From assembly GCF_001884045.1 (NCBI RefSeq), contig NZ_MACF01000123.1, positions 1 to 64,000 on the forward strand: a DNA stretch of 64,000 nucleotides, in the 5' to 3' direction. A program made the translations under genes and the position numbers. The stretch is from Bacillus mobilis (GTDB taxonomy: Bacteria; Bacillota; Bacilli; Bacillales; Bacillaceae_G). Shown one piece after another: positions 50,981 to 60,470 of the stretch; position 1 is the stretch's first letter; each line of letters opens with the position of its first letter. Under the pieces are notes generated by a model. The model searched no databases and was not told the DNA's origin. It was given only the letters and a program-made list of their open reading frames with translations.

Positions 50981-51208
50981 GGTATTCATCATATTGAATT
51001 TGGGGTAGCAAATTAGAGGAGACCATTTCTTTTTATGATATGTTATTTCCCATAATTGGATGAAGAAAGGTAAATGTAGTATCATATAGTACGGGAGAAA
51101 GTGAAATATATTTTAAGGAAGTAGTCGAAGAAATTGTAAGGACGTTATGGCCTAGATAACAAGCTATTCATAGAGAAGTAGCGAATAGACCAAATGTAGA
51201 AATGTAAG
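50981..51208 (+). pseudogene. Decayed glyoxalase/VOC-family gene
   Basis: Translation in two frames gives GIHHIEFGVAN, then after a one-base loss LEETISFYDMLFPIIG, a stop where Trp would be, then YSTGESEIYFKEVVEEIVRTLWPR, another stop and QAIHREVANRP. These pieces follow the order of a VOC/bleomycin-resistance-type protein. The middle is also missing. No intact start or ribosome site remains. Confidence 0.65.
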
Positions 51209-51218
51209 GGGAATAAAA

Positions 51219-52148
51219 ATGAAAACTATTACAGCATGGCAAAACAATATACAAATAGTAAAAGATGCAGTTAATATTGAAGAAATTTCTAAAGGTTTCT
51301 CTCCTGATAAGAAATATATAGTTACGACAATTGATAATGAAAAATATTTGTTACGGATTGGCGATATACAAGAGTATGAAAGAAGGAAAATCGAATTTCA
51401 AATTTTAAATGAAATGGTAAAACGTAACGTACAGGCACAAAGGCCAATTGAAATAGGTACATTGGAAGAAGAAGGTGTATATAGTATTTTCTCATATATA
51501 GAAGGGGAAGATGCGAAGAAGCTATTGCCTATGTATTCACCAAAAGAACAATATGAGATTGGTATAAAGGCAGGAAAAGATTTAGCAAAAATGCATACAT
51601 ATGAAGCTCCTAAGGATATTCTTCCATGGTATGAAAGAGCAATGAAAAAACACCAAAAATATGTAGAGGCATATAAAACATGTGGAATAAAAATAAAAAA
51701 TGATGATAAAATCATAAAGTTTATAGATGAAAATGAAAAATATTTAAAGAACCGCCCAAATCGATTTCAACACGATGATTTTCATTTAGAAAATATAATT
51801 GTGAGAGATGGGAAATATGTAGGTGTTGTTGATTTTAATGGCTATGACTGGGGCGACCCACTTCATGATTTCGTAAAGATTGCACTATTTGCAAGAGATA
51901 TTAGTATTCCTTATTCAATCGGACAAATAGAAGGCTACTTTAATGGGAAAATACCAGAGAAGTTTTGGAATTTATATGCGGTGTACGTTGGCATGACAGT
52001 TTTCTCTTCAGTTGTCTGGTCATTACGAGCAGCACCACATATGTTAGATGATACGTTAGAACGCCTTACTATCGTTTTAGAGGATCATAAAAACTTTGAG
52101 TTATTAAAGCCAATTTGGTTTCAACCAGAAAAGATTGATATGAAATAG
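51219..52148 (+). CDS. APH/choline-kinase-fold phosphotransferase
   Basis: Kinase-like protein of 309 residues: nucleotide lobe with KKYIVTTIDNEKYLLRIG, hinge YSIFSYIEGEDAKKLL, catalytic loop FQHDDFHLENIIV (Brenner HxDxxxxN) and metal site VVDFNGYDWGDPLHDF. These are the essential residues of aminoglycoside/macrolide phosphotransferases. Resistance cannot be claimed, since many such genes act on metabolites. AAGGGGAA lies before ATG. A terminator hairpin follows. Confidence 0.8.
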   Translation: MKTITAWQNNIQIVKDAVNIEEISKGFSPDKKYIVTTIDNEKYLLRIGDIQEYERRKIEFQILNEMVKRNVQAQRPIEIGTLEEEGVYSIFSYIEGEDAKKLLPMYSPKEQYEIGIKAGKDLAKMHTYEAPKDILPWYERAMKKHQKYVEAYKTCGIKIKNDDKIIKFIDENEKYLKNRPNRFQHDDFHLENIIVRDGKYVGVVDFNGYDWGDPLHDFVKIALFARDISIPYSIGQIEGYFNGKIPEKFWNLYAVYVGMTVFSSVVWSLRAAPHMLDDTLERLTIVLEDHKNFELLKPIWFQPEKIDMK

Positions 52149-52180
52149 AAAAGGTAGGTGTGATTCACATCTACCTTTAT
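52149..52180 (+). terminator. Terminator hairpin
   Basis: AAAGGTAGGTGTGA pairs with TCACATCTACCTTT. Confidence 0.7.
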
Positions 52181-52184
52181 TATT

Positions 52185-52333
52185 TTACCATTCTTCGTTT
52201 TGAAGCAGTTGTAATGCTAACTTTAAATCTACATCTTCTTGTATATGTTCCGGGGGCCACGGGATATGTATATGTGGTTGTATACCAATTCCAGACATTC
52301 CTTCGCCTTTATCTATAAAGAGAAACTTGACGT
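52185..52333 (-). pseudogene. Remnant of an S41-type peptidase gene (3' end)
   Basis: The last 48 residues of a minus-strand frame, VKFLFIDKGEGMSGIGIQPHIHIPWPPEHIQEDVDLKLALQLLQN, have the form of the C-terminal end of S41 tail-specific-protease-like proteins (G-I-G-I-Q-P-H-I, then a helix DxxLxxAL). Upstream sequence in frame has no such character and runs into the divergent AraC gene. Probably a truncated relic; recognition is by eye only. Confidence 0.4.
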
Positions 52334-52363
52334 TTCCATTATAATAAAAAAGGGGGTGGGTTA

Positions 52364-53245
52364 TTGAAAGACAGGCAAGGTAAATATGAAGAAATAAAAT
52401 TACGTGATAGAATTCCAGGAATGGTTGAATATATAGAGGACACAATGTTACCTACTGATTTTCACTATTATATTCCTCCTCACTGGCATAGAAGTATTGA
52501 AATTAGCTTAGTAGTAAATGGAGAAGTGTTTTTGTATGTGAATGGGCAAAAAAAGAAAGTATCTGCTGGCGAATTTATTTTTGTAAATAGTGGAGATGTT
52601 CATGAATTTGAAAAAGTAGAGAATACAAGTTGTGCAGTAATGATGTTAATTATTTCGTATGAATTTCTTAAAGAGGTAAATGAAGATTTTGATAAATATA
52701 GATTCAATATAGTGGAATCCGTAGTTCAGAAAACGAATCTTAGGCAAATATTTTATGAATTAAAAGAGTTAGCCATACATTCGGATGATTTAAGTTACAT
52801 AAAAATTAATAGTTTAATTTATGAAGTTGTTTATATTTTATTGCGATATTGCAAAGCTGGAGAGAATATAGACAATAATTTTCAACTTGGAAATAAACAG
52901 AAGGAAATGATTACGTATATTTACAAACATTATAATGAAGAACTGAAACTGAAAGATGTGGCCAAACATTTTTTTGTAAGTGAAGAACACTTTTCACGCA
53001 TGTTCAAAAAATCGTTTGGATCAAATTTCACCACTTTTTTAACGAGGTATAGGCTTTATAAGGCTTATGACGATATTATTAGAAGTACAAGTTCTGTACA
53101 AGATATAGCAGTAAAACATGGATTTCCAAATATAAAATCGTTTATTTCACAGTTTAAAGATAAATATGGATATACACCATTACAGTATAGGAAGAAATTT
53201 ATATCAAAAAATGACAATGTTTTAATCAAATATGAACAACAATAA
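52364..53245 (+). CDS. AraC-family transcriptional regulator
   Basis: Regulator of 293 residues. The cupin sensor domain (about 20-110) contains IPPHWHRSIEISLVVNGEVFLYVNGQKKKVSAGEFIFVNSGDVHEF. The C-terminal double helix-turn-helix (about 180-280) contains LKLKDVAKHFFVSEEHFSRMFKKSFGSNFTTFLTRYRLYKA and VQDIAVKHGFPNIKSFISQFKDKYGYTPLQYRK. The cupin histidines suggest a sugar or small effector. The start is TTG after AAAAGGGGGTGG. It could control the following esterase, the serine hydrolase or the rhamnosidase. Confidence 0.85.
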   Translation: MKDRQGKYEEIKLRDRIPGMVEYIEDTMLPTDFHYYIPPHWHRSIEISLVVNGEVFLYVNGQKKKVSAGEFIFVNSGDVHEFEKVENTSCAVMMLIISYEFLKEVNEDFDKYRFNIVESVVQKTNLRQIFYELKELAIHSDDLSYIKINSLIYEVVYILLRYCKAGENIDNNFQLGNKQKEMITYIYKHYNEELKLKDVAKHFFVSEEHFSRMFKKSFGSNFTTFLTRYRLYKAYDDIIRSTSSVQDIAVKHGFPNIKSFISQFKDKYGYTPLQYRKKFISKNDNVLIKYEQQ

Positions 53246-53246
53246 A

Positions 53247-53285
53247 AAAACGTTCCATGTTACATTTTGTACATGGAACGTTTTT
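53247..53285 (+). terminator. Rho-independent terminator
   Basis: AAAAACGTTCCATGT pairs with ACATGGAACGTTTTT. Confidence 0.85.
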
Positions 53286-53377
53286 AATTTAATAATAACA
53301 GATGAAGTAAGGTTTAAAGGGGATTTATATAATCCTTAAAAATGAAAACGCTTAAAATAAGAGAGGATGAATACTGG

Positions 53378-54487
53378 ATGACTAGAAAGTATGACTTAAC
53401 CCTTTTAGAAAAAATACAAGAAAAACAAGAAAAGATTAACTTGCAGGGAGCAAAAATCTTAGTAAAAAACATACCAGATTGTGATGAAAAAGGTGCTATG
53501 GATCCTCGTCTTTATAAGGATATGAAGGTTCAAATGAATGTAATGAGATTTATGCCTAAAAATATGATGAAAATGGATGCTTCTGAAAAATCAGTAAAGA
53601 ATATGCGGAAACAATTTAATGCGATTAAAAGTGTTCCCATTGTCACTCAAGATATTAATATTATGCATCAAACAGTGAAAGCTGAAGATGGATTTGATAT
53701 TCCGATAAGAATTTATAATAGTAGTTCAAAACGAGAGAATGCACCAATTCTATACTTTATTCATGGTGGCGGATTTATGGCGGGATCCCCAGATGTGGTT
53801 GAAGAGCTTGTGAAATTGATAGTTGAGAAAACAGATATACTAGCCGTTTCTGTTGATTATCGATTAGCTCCGGAAAATCCTTTTCCAACTGGGCATACAG
53901 ACTGTTATACCACTTTAAAGTGGATTTATGAGAATGCTGACACATTGGGCGGCGATAAGAGTAATATCTTTGTTGCGGGTGATAGTGCTGGAGGTAACTT
54001 AACGCAATATTGTACGACTAAAGATATGGAAGAGGGTAAAAATCTTGTTAAAGGACAGCTACTTCTATATCCAACACTTAATATGTGTGGCTTTGAAGAT
54101 GAATTTTATTCTTGGAATATAGATAAATATGAAATTGCTCCAAAGTATAAAAAAGGATTAGAAAAAATGCTTAAAATTATGCATTCAATGGTTGGAGGTA
54201 TGTCGGAAGTACTTGGTACGAAAGAAATTAATTCTAAGTATTTAAGCCCATATGTTGATGTATCACCAGATTATCCAAGTACATTTATTACAGTAGGAGA
54301 GCATGATTTCCTAATGATAGAATGTTTAGCTTATGCAGCTAAATTAACTAACAGGGGCGTTGATACTGAAACAGTCCTTTATCGAGGTTTGGGACATGCT
54401 TATGGAGATAACGTAGGTGTTTATCCACAAAGTGAAGATTTAGCAATTGAAATGGGGAATTTTATATTAAAGCATAGTGGAAAATAG
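53378..54487 (+). CDS. HSL-family alpha/beta hydrolase (esterase/lipase)
   Basis: Cytoplasmic esterase of 369 residues: oxyanion motif YFIHGGGFMAGSP, nucleophile VAGDSAGGNLTQY (Ser203), acid in ITVGEHDFLM and His in RGLGHAYGDN, the hormone-sensitive-lipase layout. The first 90 residues are a helical cap. ATG 53378 follows AGAGGA by 10 bases; the in-frame ATG at 53342 lacks a site. Located just after the AraC gene in the accessory block. Confidence 0.8.
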   Translation: MTRKYDLTLLEKIQEKQEKINLQGAKILVKNIPDCDEKGAMDPRLYKDMKVQMNVMRFMPKNMMKMDASEKSVKNMRKQFNAIKSVPIVTQDINIMHQTVKAEDGFDIPIRIYNSSSKRENAPILYFIHGGGFMAGSPDVVEELVKLIVEKTDILAVSVDYRLAPENPFPTGHTDCYTTLKWIYENADTLGGDKSNIFVAGDSAGGNLTQYCTTKDMEEGKNLVKGQLLLYPTLNMCGFEDEFYSWNIDKYEIAPKYKKGLEKMLKIMHSMVGGMSEVLGTKEINSKYLSPYVDVSPDYPSTFITVGEHDFLMIECLAYAAKLTNRGVDTETVLYRGLGHAYGDNVGVYPQSEDLAIEMGNFILKHSGK

Positions 54488-54514
54488 AGGGAAATGAAAG
54501 CTTCCCTCTATTAA
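54486..54514. terminator. Hairpin between convergent genes
   Basis: ATAGAGGGAA and TTCCCTCTAT pair; the T run is weak. Confidence 0.5.
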
Positions 54515-54519
54515 ATTAA

Positions 54520-55977
54520 CTATTTAATTTTAGTGAATGTAAGAGGTTGAGTACTTAGCATTGCAGGTACATGCAATTGAAGAGATGGGAATTCGCCACT
54601 CACATTCATTTCATATGCAAATAATAGATTCATTTTTGTTTGGAACAAGTCAATTGTTGCGGAGAATACATCGTAATGATGATGCCCTACTTGAATATCC
54701 ATCTCCATAAATTGTACATATAACGAATCATCTCGTTTGTTTACTTGTAATGACCCGTAAGCAGGATGTTCAAACGTACCAGTGTAGTCCTCTAACTTGT
54801 GAGAAGGTGTAGTCCCTTTCATTTGTTCAGGGATGGATTCGGTTGCTTCTTTCATCATTTCCTTCATTTTTTCACTATCTTCTACAGCACGTTTATGCCA
54901 GTCGATGGACTCTAATCCGAGTAGCTCGTCGTAAATTTGATTTGCTAGATAAATAGGAAGTAATGTACCTCCAGCATTCGTTAATATAACAAGACCTGCA
55001 TTTTCATTTGGCATAAATGAAACAAACGCTGAAAATCCATCGATATTACCGCCATGATGAATCATTTTATAACCACGATAAGCGCTAATAAACCAACCAA
55101 GCCCATAACTATTTAATGGAGATTCAGGAAGTGATAAAGCTGGTTGATCTGGAATTGAGTTATGTGGTGTAAACAATTGTTGTAATAATTCAGAGGAGAT
55201 TAGTTCATGATCTCCAAATTTCCCTTTGTTTAAGTGAAGAAGTACCCAATTTGCCATATCTTCAATTGTAGAATTAATACATCCAGCAGCGCCAACTGTA
55301 TCAATATTACGGAATGGAACTTCTTTTATTTCACCCTCATTTTCAACGTAAGGTAAAGCGTAATTATCTGTATTTTGTGAGTCTGTAACAGAGAAGTTTG
55401 TTTGATCCATATTTAAAGGCTCTAAAATATGTTCTGTAACATATTGTTCCCATGTTTGATTCGTAATGTTTTCTACAATATAACTAATTGTCGCATACAT
55501 TAAGTTGTTATAAAGAAATGCTGTACGGAACGGAGCATCAAGTGATAAATGTTTTATTTTTTCTACTATATCTTTTCGAGTTAAAGAAGAGCTGTACCAA
55601 AGAGCATCATGACGACTTACTCCAGTGCGATGAGAAGCTAAGTCTCGTCCTGTAATTTGTGAGCTAGCAAGTAGTTCTGATAAAGAGAAGTTAGGTATAT
55701 AAGTCTGGACAGGAGTATCCCAATTAAACTTTGTTTGCTGTGCTAATAAACTTAATGAAAGTGTGCCAAAAGCTTTCGTTGAGGAACCAATTGCGAACCG
55801 AGTACTCGGTGTAACAGCCTCTTTTGTCTCTATATTACGATAGCCGAAACCTTCTGAAATAATAACTTCACCATCTTTTATAACAGCTACAGCACAACCA
55901 GGAACATGTAAATCCTTCATCATTTTTTCAACCGTTGTTTGTAAAGAAGTCATAACAGGAGTTTCAATTTTAGACAT
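54520..55977 (-). CDS. Serine hydrolase of the beta-lactamase/PBP-like (class C) family
   Basis: Protein of 485 residues without signal peptide. The active-site triad motifs are SSTK in FAIGSSTKAFGTLS, YNN in FLYNNLMYATISYIVE and HGG in MIHHGGNIDGFSAFV. A C-terminal beta-barrel domain (LEDYTGTFEHPAYGSLQVNKRDDSLYVQF) resembles DUF3471. Such cytoplasmic members are usually esterases or D-amino-acid peptidases rather than resistance enzymes. ATG 55977 lies 8 bases after GGAGG. Convergent with the esterase gene. Confidence 0.8.
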   Translation of the reverse strand: MSKIETPVMTSLQTTVEKMMKDLHVPGCAVAVIKDGEVIISEGFGYRNIETKEAVTPSTRFAIGSSTKAFGTLSLSLLAQQTKFNWDTPVQTYIPNFSLSELLASSQITGRDLASHRTGVSRHDALWYSSSLTRKDIVEKIKHLSLDAPFRTAFLYNNLMYATISYIVENITNQTWEQYVTEHILEPLNMDQTNFSVTDSQNTDNYALPYVENEGEIKEVPFRNIDTVGAAGCINSTIEDMANWVLLHLNKGKFGDHELISSELLQQLFTPHNSIPDQPALSLPESPLNSYGLGWFISAYRGYKMIHHGGNIDGFSAFVSFMPNENAGLVILTNAGGTLLPIYLANQIYDELLGLESIDWHKRAVEDSEKMKEMMKEATESIPEQMKGTTPSHKLEDYTGTFEHPAYGSLQVNKRDDSLYVQFMEMDIQVGHHHYDVFSATIDLFQTKMNLLFAYEMNVSGEFPSLQLHVPAMLSTQPLTFTKIK

Positions 55978-56161
55978 ACTTCTAACCTCCAAATATAAAT
56001 TTTGTTCTACCGCACTATACTTTCGGTAATAGAAAATAAAAACCTTTATAAATGTGGAAAGTTAATAATTTTGTAAGAATGAATGAAATTATTATTTATT
56101 TAGAATTTTATTTTTATTATAATTAATTTAAATTAAGATTTAGAAAAGATGGTGAAGAAGT

Positions 56162-58744
56162 GTGCTAACAATAAAGAGGGTGCTGTGCGATAATAAAAAA
56201 AATCCGATAGGTTTAGATTCAAAAGTTGTGAAAATGAGTTGGCAGCTGGAATCGAGTAACCGAAATGTAAAACAACTTGCTTATCAATTGCAAGTTGCGA
56301 AGGATAGAGATTTTGAGATTATTATGTTTGATTCGCAAAAAGTAGAAACAGATCAAAGTTTACATATACCAATCAATTCATTTTCATACAGAGCAGAGAC
56401 GCGTTATTATTACCGGGTAAAGGTATGGGATAATTACGGAGAAGAATCATCTTGGTCTAAAGTAGCATTTTGGGAGACTGGGTTACAAGAGCAAGATAGC
56501 TGGAAGGGAAACTGGATTGCTGCGAAAAAAGAGCGAACGCAGGTTATGTCTTTTAATAAAAATATTTCTATTAAAAAAGTAGTTAAAACAGCACGTTTAT
56601 ATATCACAAGTTTAGGGTTATATGAGTCTTCTATAAATGGCGAGCGTATTGGAGATTGTTATTTTACTCCTGGTTGGACAAGTTATGATAAGAGAGTATT
56701 GTATCAAACGTATGATATAACACATTTATTAAAGATTGGGCAAAATGATATTTCTGTACTGGTAGGTAATGGCTGGTATATAGGGCCGATTACCGTACAT
56801 CATGTACGTAATTATTATGGGAGAAGACGAGCAATAATTGCTCAATTACATATAACGTATGTAGATGGAACGAAAGAAAAAATTGTAACGGATGAAACAT
56901 GGAAGGTAACTTCAAGCCCAATTTTGTACTCAGAAATTTATGAAGGTGAAGTATACGATGCTAGGCTAGAAGAAAGTGGGCAAGAGCTAGAAGATGTTGA
57001 AGTACTTGAGCATTCTAAACAAATAATTGTTGCGCAGGAAAATAAATCAATTCGTAAAATGAAAATTATAAAACCGATTTCTATTTCAAAACTACCGAAT
57101 CACGAATGGCTCATTGATATGGGGCAAAATATGGTAGGTTGGGTTCGATTTACAGTCCGTCATGTTTATATTGGCCAAAAGATAGAATTGCATCATGCTG
57201 AAATATTGAATAAAGATGGTAATTTTTACGCTGGAAATCTCCGAAAGGCAAAACAAAAAATAGTGTATATAGCAAAAGGAGAGCAAGAGGAAACGTTTGA
57301 GCCTCATTTTACATATCAAGGCTTTAGATATGTGAAAATAATTGGATTAACTCAGCCGCCTCAAATAGCAGATTTTGAAGGAATTGTATTACATACAGAT
57401 ATGGAAAAAGCGACTGAATTTGAAACGTCAAATCCATTAATCAATCAACTTCATCATAATGTGGAATGGTCTCAAAGAGGGAATTTTTTTGATGTGCCAA
57501 CAGATTGCCCTCAGCGAGATGATCGACTTGGATGGACAGGAGATGCACAAATGTTCATTGGGACAGCTACGCAAATTATGAATGTACAATTGTTCTTTAA
57601 AAAGTGGCTCCAAGATTTATCATTAGATCAAAATGTTAATGGAGCTGTGCCTTTAGTTATTCCAGATGCTTTTGGGAAAAGAGAGGATTTTGATTTAGAT
57701 ACTTCTGGTGGTTGGGGCGATGCAGCAATTATTTGTCCGTGGGTTCATTATTTGCATTACGGAGATGTATCAATTTTAAAAGAACAATACGACAGTATGA
57801 AGAGGTATATAGATTACATACGTTCACAAGGTAAGAACGAGTATTTATGGGATACAGGCTATCATTTAGGGGATTGGCTTGCATTAGATACGAAACCCCA
57901 TGTATATGAAGGCGGAACAGACAAGTATTTTATTGCGACGGCTTTTTATGCATATTCAACAGCGCTTGTACAAAAAATTGCTGAGATTTTAGGTGAAAAA
58001 ACAGATGCTACGTTTTATAAAGAATTACATGCAAATATTGTTCAAGCGTTTCAAAATGAATTCGTTACACCAAATGGTAGGTTAATTTCGAATACCCAAA
58101 CAGCCCACATATTAGTACTTCTTTTTGAACTAGTGAAAGATGATGTGAAGGAGAAAGTATTTAATCGGTTAATTGAGCTTTTAAAAGAAAGTAAAAATCA
58201 TTTAACAACTGGTTTTATAGGAACACCTTATTTAAATTTAATATTAAGCAAGTTTAACCGTCATGACCTTGCTTGTAAGCTTCTATTTCATGAAGATTAT
58301 CCCTCATGGTTATACCAAGTGAAAAAAGGTGCCACAACGATTTGGGAACATTGGGATGGCGTGAAAGAGGATGGAACACTTTGGAATGATAGTATGAATT
58401 CTTATAATCATTACGCATATGGCTCTATCGTTGAATGGATATACCGATATATTGTTGGATTAGAAGTGGATGAAACAAAACCTGCATATAAACATTTTTA
58501 TATACAACCACATTTTGATTCGAATATAGAATGGGTGAAAGTGAAACGTGAAATAGCTTACGGGGAAATTAAAATTGAGTGGCGTGTAGAAAATGAACAA
58601 GTCTTTTTACAGATTTCGGTACCAGCTAATACAAGCGCTACATTACAGATAGACGAAACGAATTGGAAATCGGAACATAACATTGAAAGGGATTTAGGAT
58701 CAGGGGATTATACATTTACATTTTGTAAAAATATATTACAGTAG
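56162..58744 (+). CDS. Alpha-L-rhamnosidase, GH78
   Basis: Glycoside hydrolase of 860 residues that releases terminal L-rhamnose. N-terminal beta domains (SWQLESSNRNVKQLAYQLQVAKD; ARLYITSLGLYESSINGERIGDCYFTPGWTSYDKRVLYQTYDIT) precede an (alpha/alpha)6 barrel with the GH78 motifs DVPTDCPQRDDRLGWTGDAQMF and TSGGWGDAAIICPW, and TIWEHWDGVKEDGTLW late. No signal peptide, so it acts on imported rhamnosides. The start is GTG with a modest ribosome site. No rhamnose catabolic genes adjoin it. It is the last gene of the accessory block. Confidence 0.85.
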   Translation: MLTIKRVLCDNKKNPIGLDSKVVKMSWQLESSNRNVKQLAYQLQVAKDRDFEIIMFDSQKVETDQSLHIPINSFSYRAETRYYYRVKVWDNYGEESSWSKVAFWETGLQEQDSWKGNWIAAKKERTQVMSFNKNISIKKVVKTARLYITSLGLYESSINGERIGDCYFTPGWTSYDKRVLYQTYDITHLLKIGQNDISVLVGNGWYIGPITVHHVRNYYGRRRAIIAQLHITYVDGTKEKIVTDETWKVTSSPILYSEIYEGEVYDARLEESGQELEDVEVLEHSKQIIVAQENKSIRKMKIIKPISISKLPNHEWLIDMGQNMVGWVRFTVRHVYIGQKIELHHAEILNKDGNFYAGNLRKAKQKIVYIAKGEQEETFEPHFTYQGFRYVKIIGLTQPPQIADFEGIVLHTDMEKATEFETSNPLINQLHHNVEWSQRGNFFDVPTDCPQRDDRLGWTGDAQMFIGTATQIMNVQLFFKKWLQDLSLDQNVNGAVPLVIPDAFGKREDFDLDTSGGWGDAAIICPWVHYLHYGDVSILKEQYDSMKRYIDYIRSQGKNEYLWDTGYHLGDWLALDTKPHVYEGGTDKYFIATAFYAYSTALVQKIAEILGEKTDATFYKELHANIVQAFQNEFVTPNGRLISNTQTAHILVLLFELVKDDVKEKVFNRLIELLKESKNHLTTGFIGTPYLNLILSKFNRHDLACKLLFHEDYPSWLYQVKKGATTIWEHWDGVKEDGTLWNDSMNSYNHYAYGSIVEWIYRYIVGLEVDETKPAYKHFYIQPHFDSNIEWVKVKREIAYGEIKIEWRVENEQVFLQISVPANTSATLQIDETNWKSEHNIERDLGSGDYTFTFCKNILQ

Positions 58745-58850
58745 AATTCTGTTTATATAGAAATATTTTTTATTGATTTGGATTATTAAATTCGATGTTT
58801 TTCATGTTATGATAAATTTCATATACGATTGAAAGAAGGTTTTTCTACAT

Positions 58851-59807
58851 ATGAAACATGCTGAATATGAATACTTAAATTTATGCCGCCATGTAATGGA
58901 GCATGGTACGAAGAAAGAAGATCGTACAGGGACAGGCACTGTATCTGTATTTGGATATCAAATGCGTTTTGATCTAAGTAAAGGTTTTCCTTTATTAACG
59001 ACAAAGAGAGTACCATTTCGCCTTGTAGCAAGTGAACTGCTTTGGTTTATGAAAGGTGACACAAATATTCGCTATTTATTGCAGCATAATAATAATATTT
59101 GGAATGAATGGGCATTTAAGAGCTGGGTAGAAAGTGACGAATATACTGGTCCTGATATGACTGATTTCGGTCTTCGCTCACAACAAGATGAGGAATTTAA
59201 AGTGCAATATGATGAGCAAATGGAATTGTTTAAAAAGAACGTTTTAGAAGATGATGATTTCTCAAATAAATATGGTTATTTAGGAGACGTATACGGAAAG
59301 CAGTGGCGTGCCTGGAAAACAACAGCTGGTGAGACGCTTGATCAATTAAAAGATGTAATTGAAATGATCAAAAAAACACCGGACTCACGTCGTCTCATTG
59401 TTTCTGCTTGGAATCCTGAAGATATACCAAGTATGGCATTACCTCCTTGTCACACGCTATTCCAATTTTATGTAGCGGATGGCAAACTTTCTTGTCAGCT
59501 ATATCAAAGAAGTGGAGATATATTCCTTGGAATTCCATTTAACATTGCAAGCTACTCGCTACTAACACATTTAATTGCACATGAATGCGGACTTGAAGTA
59601 GGAGAATTTGTTCATACAATTGGAGATGCTCACATTTATACGAATCATTTTGAGCAAGTAGAAAAGCAATTGGCACGTGAACCACGTCCATTCCCGAAAC
59701 TTACATTAAATCCAGATGTGAAATCTGTGTTTGATTTTGAAATGGAAGACTTAACGATTGAAGGATATGATCCACACCCAGCAATTAAAGCACCGGTTGC
59801 AGTATAA
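58851..59807 (+). CDS. thyA: Thymidylate synthase
   Basis: Makes dTMP from dUMP with methylene-tetrahydrofolate, which becomes dihydrofolate. The 318 residues include the insertion found in the long Lactobacillus-type enzyme. [29 protein letters not shown], catalytic Cys200 in [29 protein letters not shown] and HIYTNH are intact. The dihydrofolate reductase gene follows 19 bases on, so product and recycling enzyme are cotranscribed. Confidence 0.95.
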   Translation: MKHAEYEYLNLCRHVMEHGTKKEDRTGTGTVSVFGYQMRFDLSKGFPLLTTKRVPFRLVASELLWFMKGDTNIRYLLQHNNNIWNEWAFKSWVESDEYTGPDMTDFGLRSQQDEEFKVQYDEQMELFKKNVLEDDDFSNKYGYLGDVYGKQWRAWKTTAGETLDQLKDVIEMIKKTPDSRRLIVSAWNPEDIPSMALPPCHTLFQFYVADGKLSCQLYQRSGDIFLGIPFNIASYSLLTHLIAHECGLEVGEFVHTIGDAHIYTNHFEQVEKQLAREPRPFPKLTLNPDVKSVFDFEMEDLTIEGYDPHPAIKAPVAV

Positions 59808-59826
59808 TTGTAGAGGAGATGAAAAG

Positions 59827-60315
59827 ATGATTGTTTCATTTATGGTCGCAATGGACGAGAATAGAGTAATTGGTAAAGATAATAATTTACCTTGGCGATT
59901 ACCAAGTGAATTACAGTATGTAAAGAAAACAACGATGGGTCATTCACTTATTATGGGCCGAAAGAATTACGAAGCGATTGGTAGACCACTGCCTGGCAGA
60001 CGTAATATTATTGTAACTCGTAATGAAGGGTATCATGTTGAAGGCTGTGAAGTAGCACATTCTGTTGAAGAAGTGTTTGAATTATGCAAAAATGAAGAGG
60101 AGATTTTTATTTTTGGCGGAGCGCAAATTTATGATCTCTTTTTACCTTACGTAGATAAGTTATATATAACAAAAATCCACTATGCATTTGAAGGGGATAC
60201 ATTCTTCCCAGAAATGGATATGACAAATTGGAAAGAGATTTTTGTAGAAAAAGGCTTAACGGATGAAAAAAATCCGTATACGTACTATTACCATGTATAT
60301 GAGAAGCAACAATAA
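59827..60315 (+). CDS. dfrA: Dihydrofolate reductase
   Basis: Reduces dihydrofolate with NADPH. The 162 residues start MIVSFMVAMDENRVIGKDNNLPWRLPSEL and contain MGRKNYEAIGRPLPGRRNIIVTR and IFIFGGAQIYDLFLPYVDKLYITKIH. The sequence agrees almost fully with the B. anthracis/B. cereus DHFR as I remember it, an enzyme known for intrinsic trimethoprim resistance. GAGGAGATG lies before ATG 59827. It is an operon with thyA and ends in a terminator. Confidence 0.95.
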   Translation: MIVSFMVAMDENRVIGKDNNLPWRLPSELQYVKKTTMGHSLIMGRKNYEAIGRPLPGRRNIIVTRNEGYHVEGCEVAHSVEEVFELCKNEEEIFIFGGAQIYDLFLPYVDKLYITKIHYAFEGDTFFPEMDMTNWKEIFVEKGLTDEKNPYTYYYHVYEKQQ

Positions 60316-60320
60316 TAATA

Positions 60321-60354
60321 AAGATTGATGTGAACATTCACATCAATCTTTTTA
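60321..60354 (+). terminator. Rho-independent terminator of thyA-dfrA
   Basis: AAGATTGATGTGAA pairs with TTCACATCAATCTT, followed by T3-T5. Confidence 0.85.
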
Positions 60355-60470
60355 TTTGTATTCATCAATATAAGTTTATAGATGAGATTCGATAGTGCTA
60401 TAATGAAAGATAGCATGTAAAAATGCTAATATTTTCTAAAGTATTTGTATAGAAAGAGGAGGAGAATCGA

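Noticed and set aside
51219-52148. Calling the APH-fold protein an antibiotic-resistance gene
   Set aside because: Catalytic motifs are generic to the kinase fold; no feature ties it to a specific drug.
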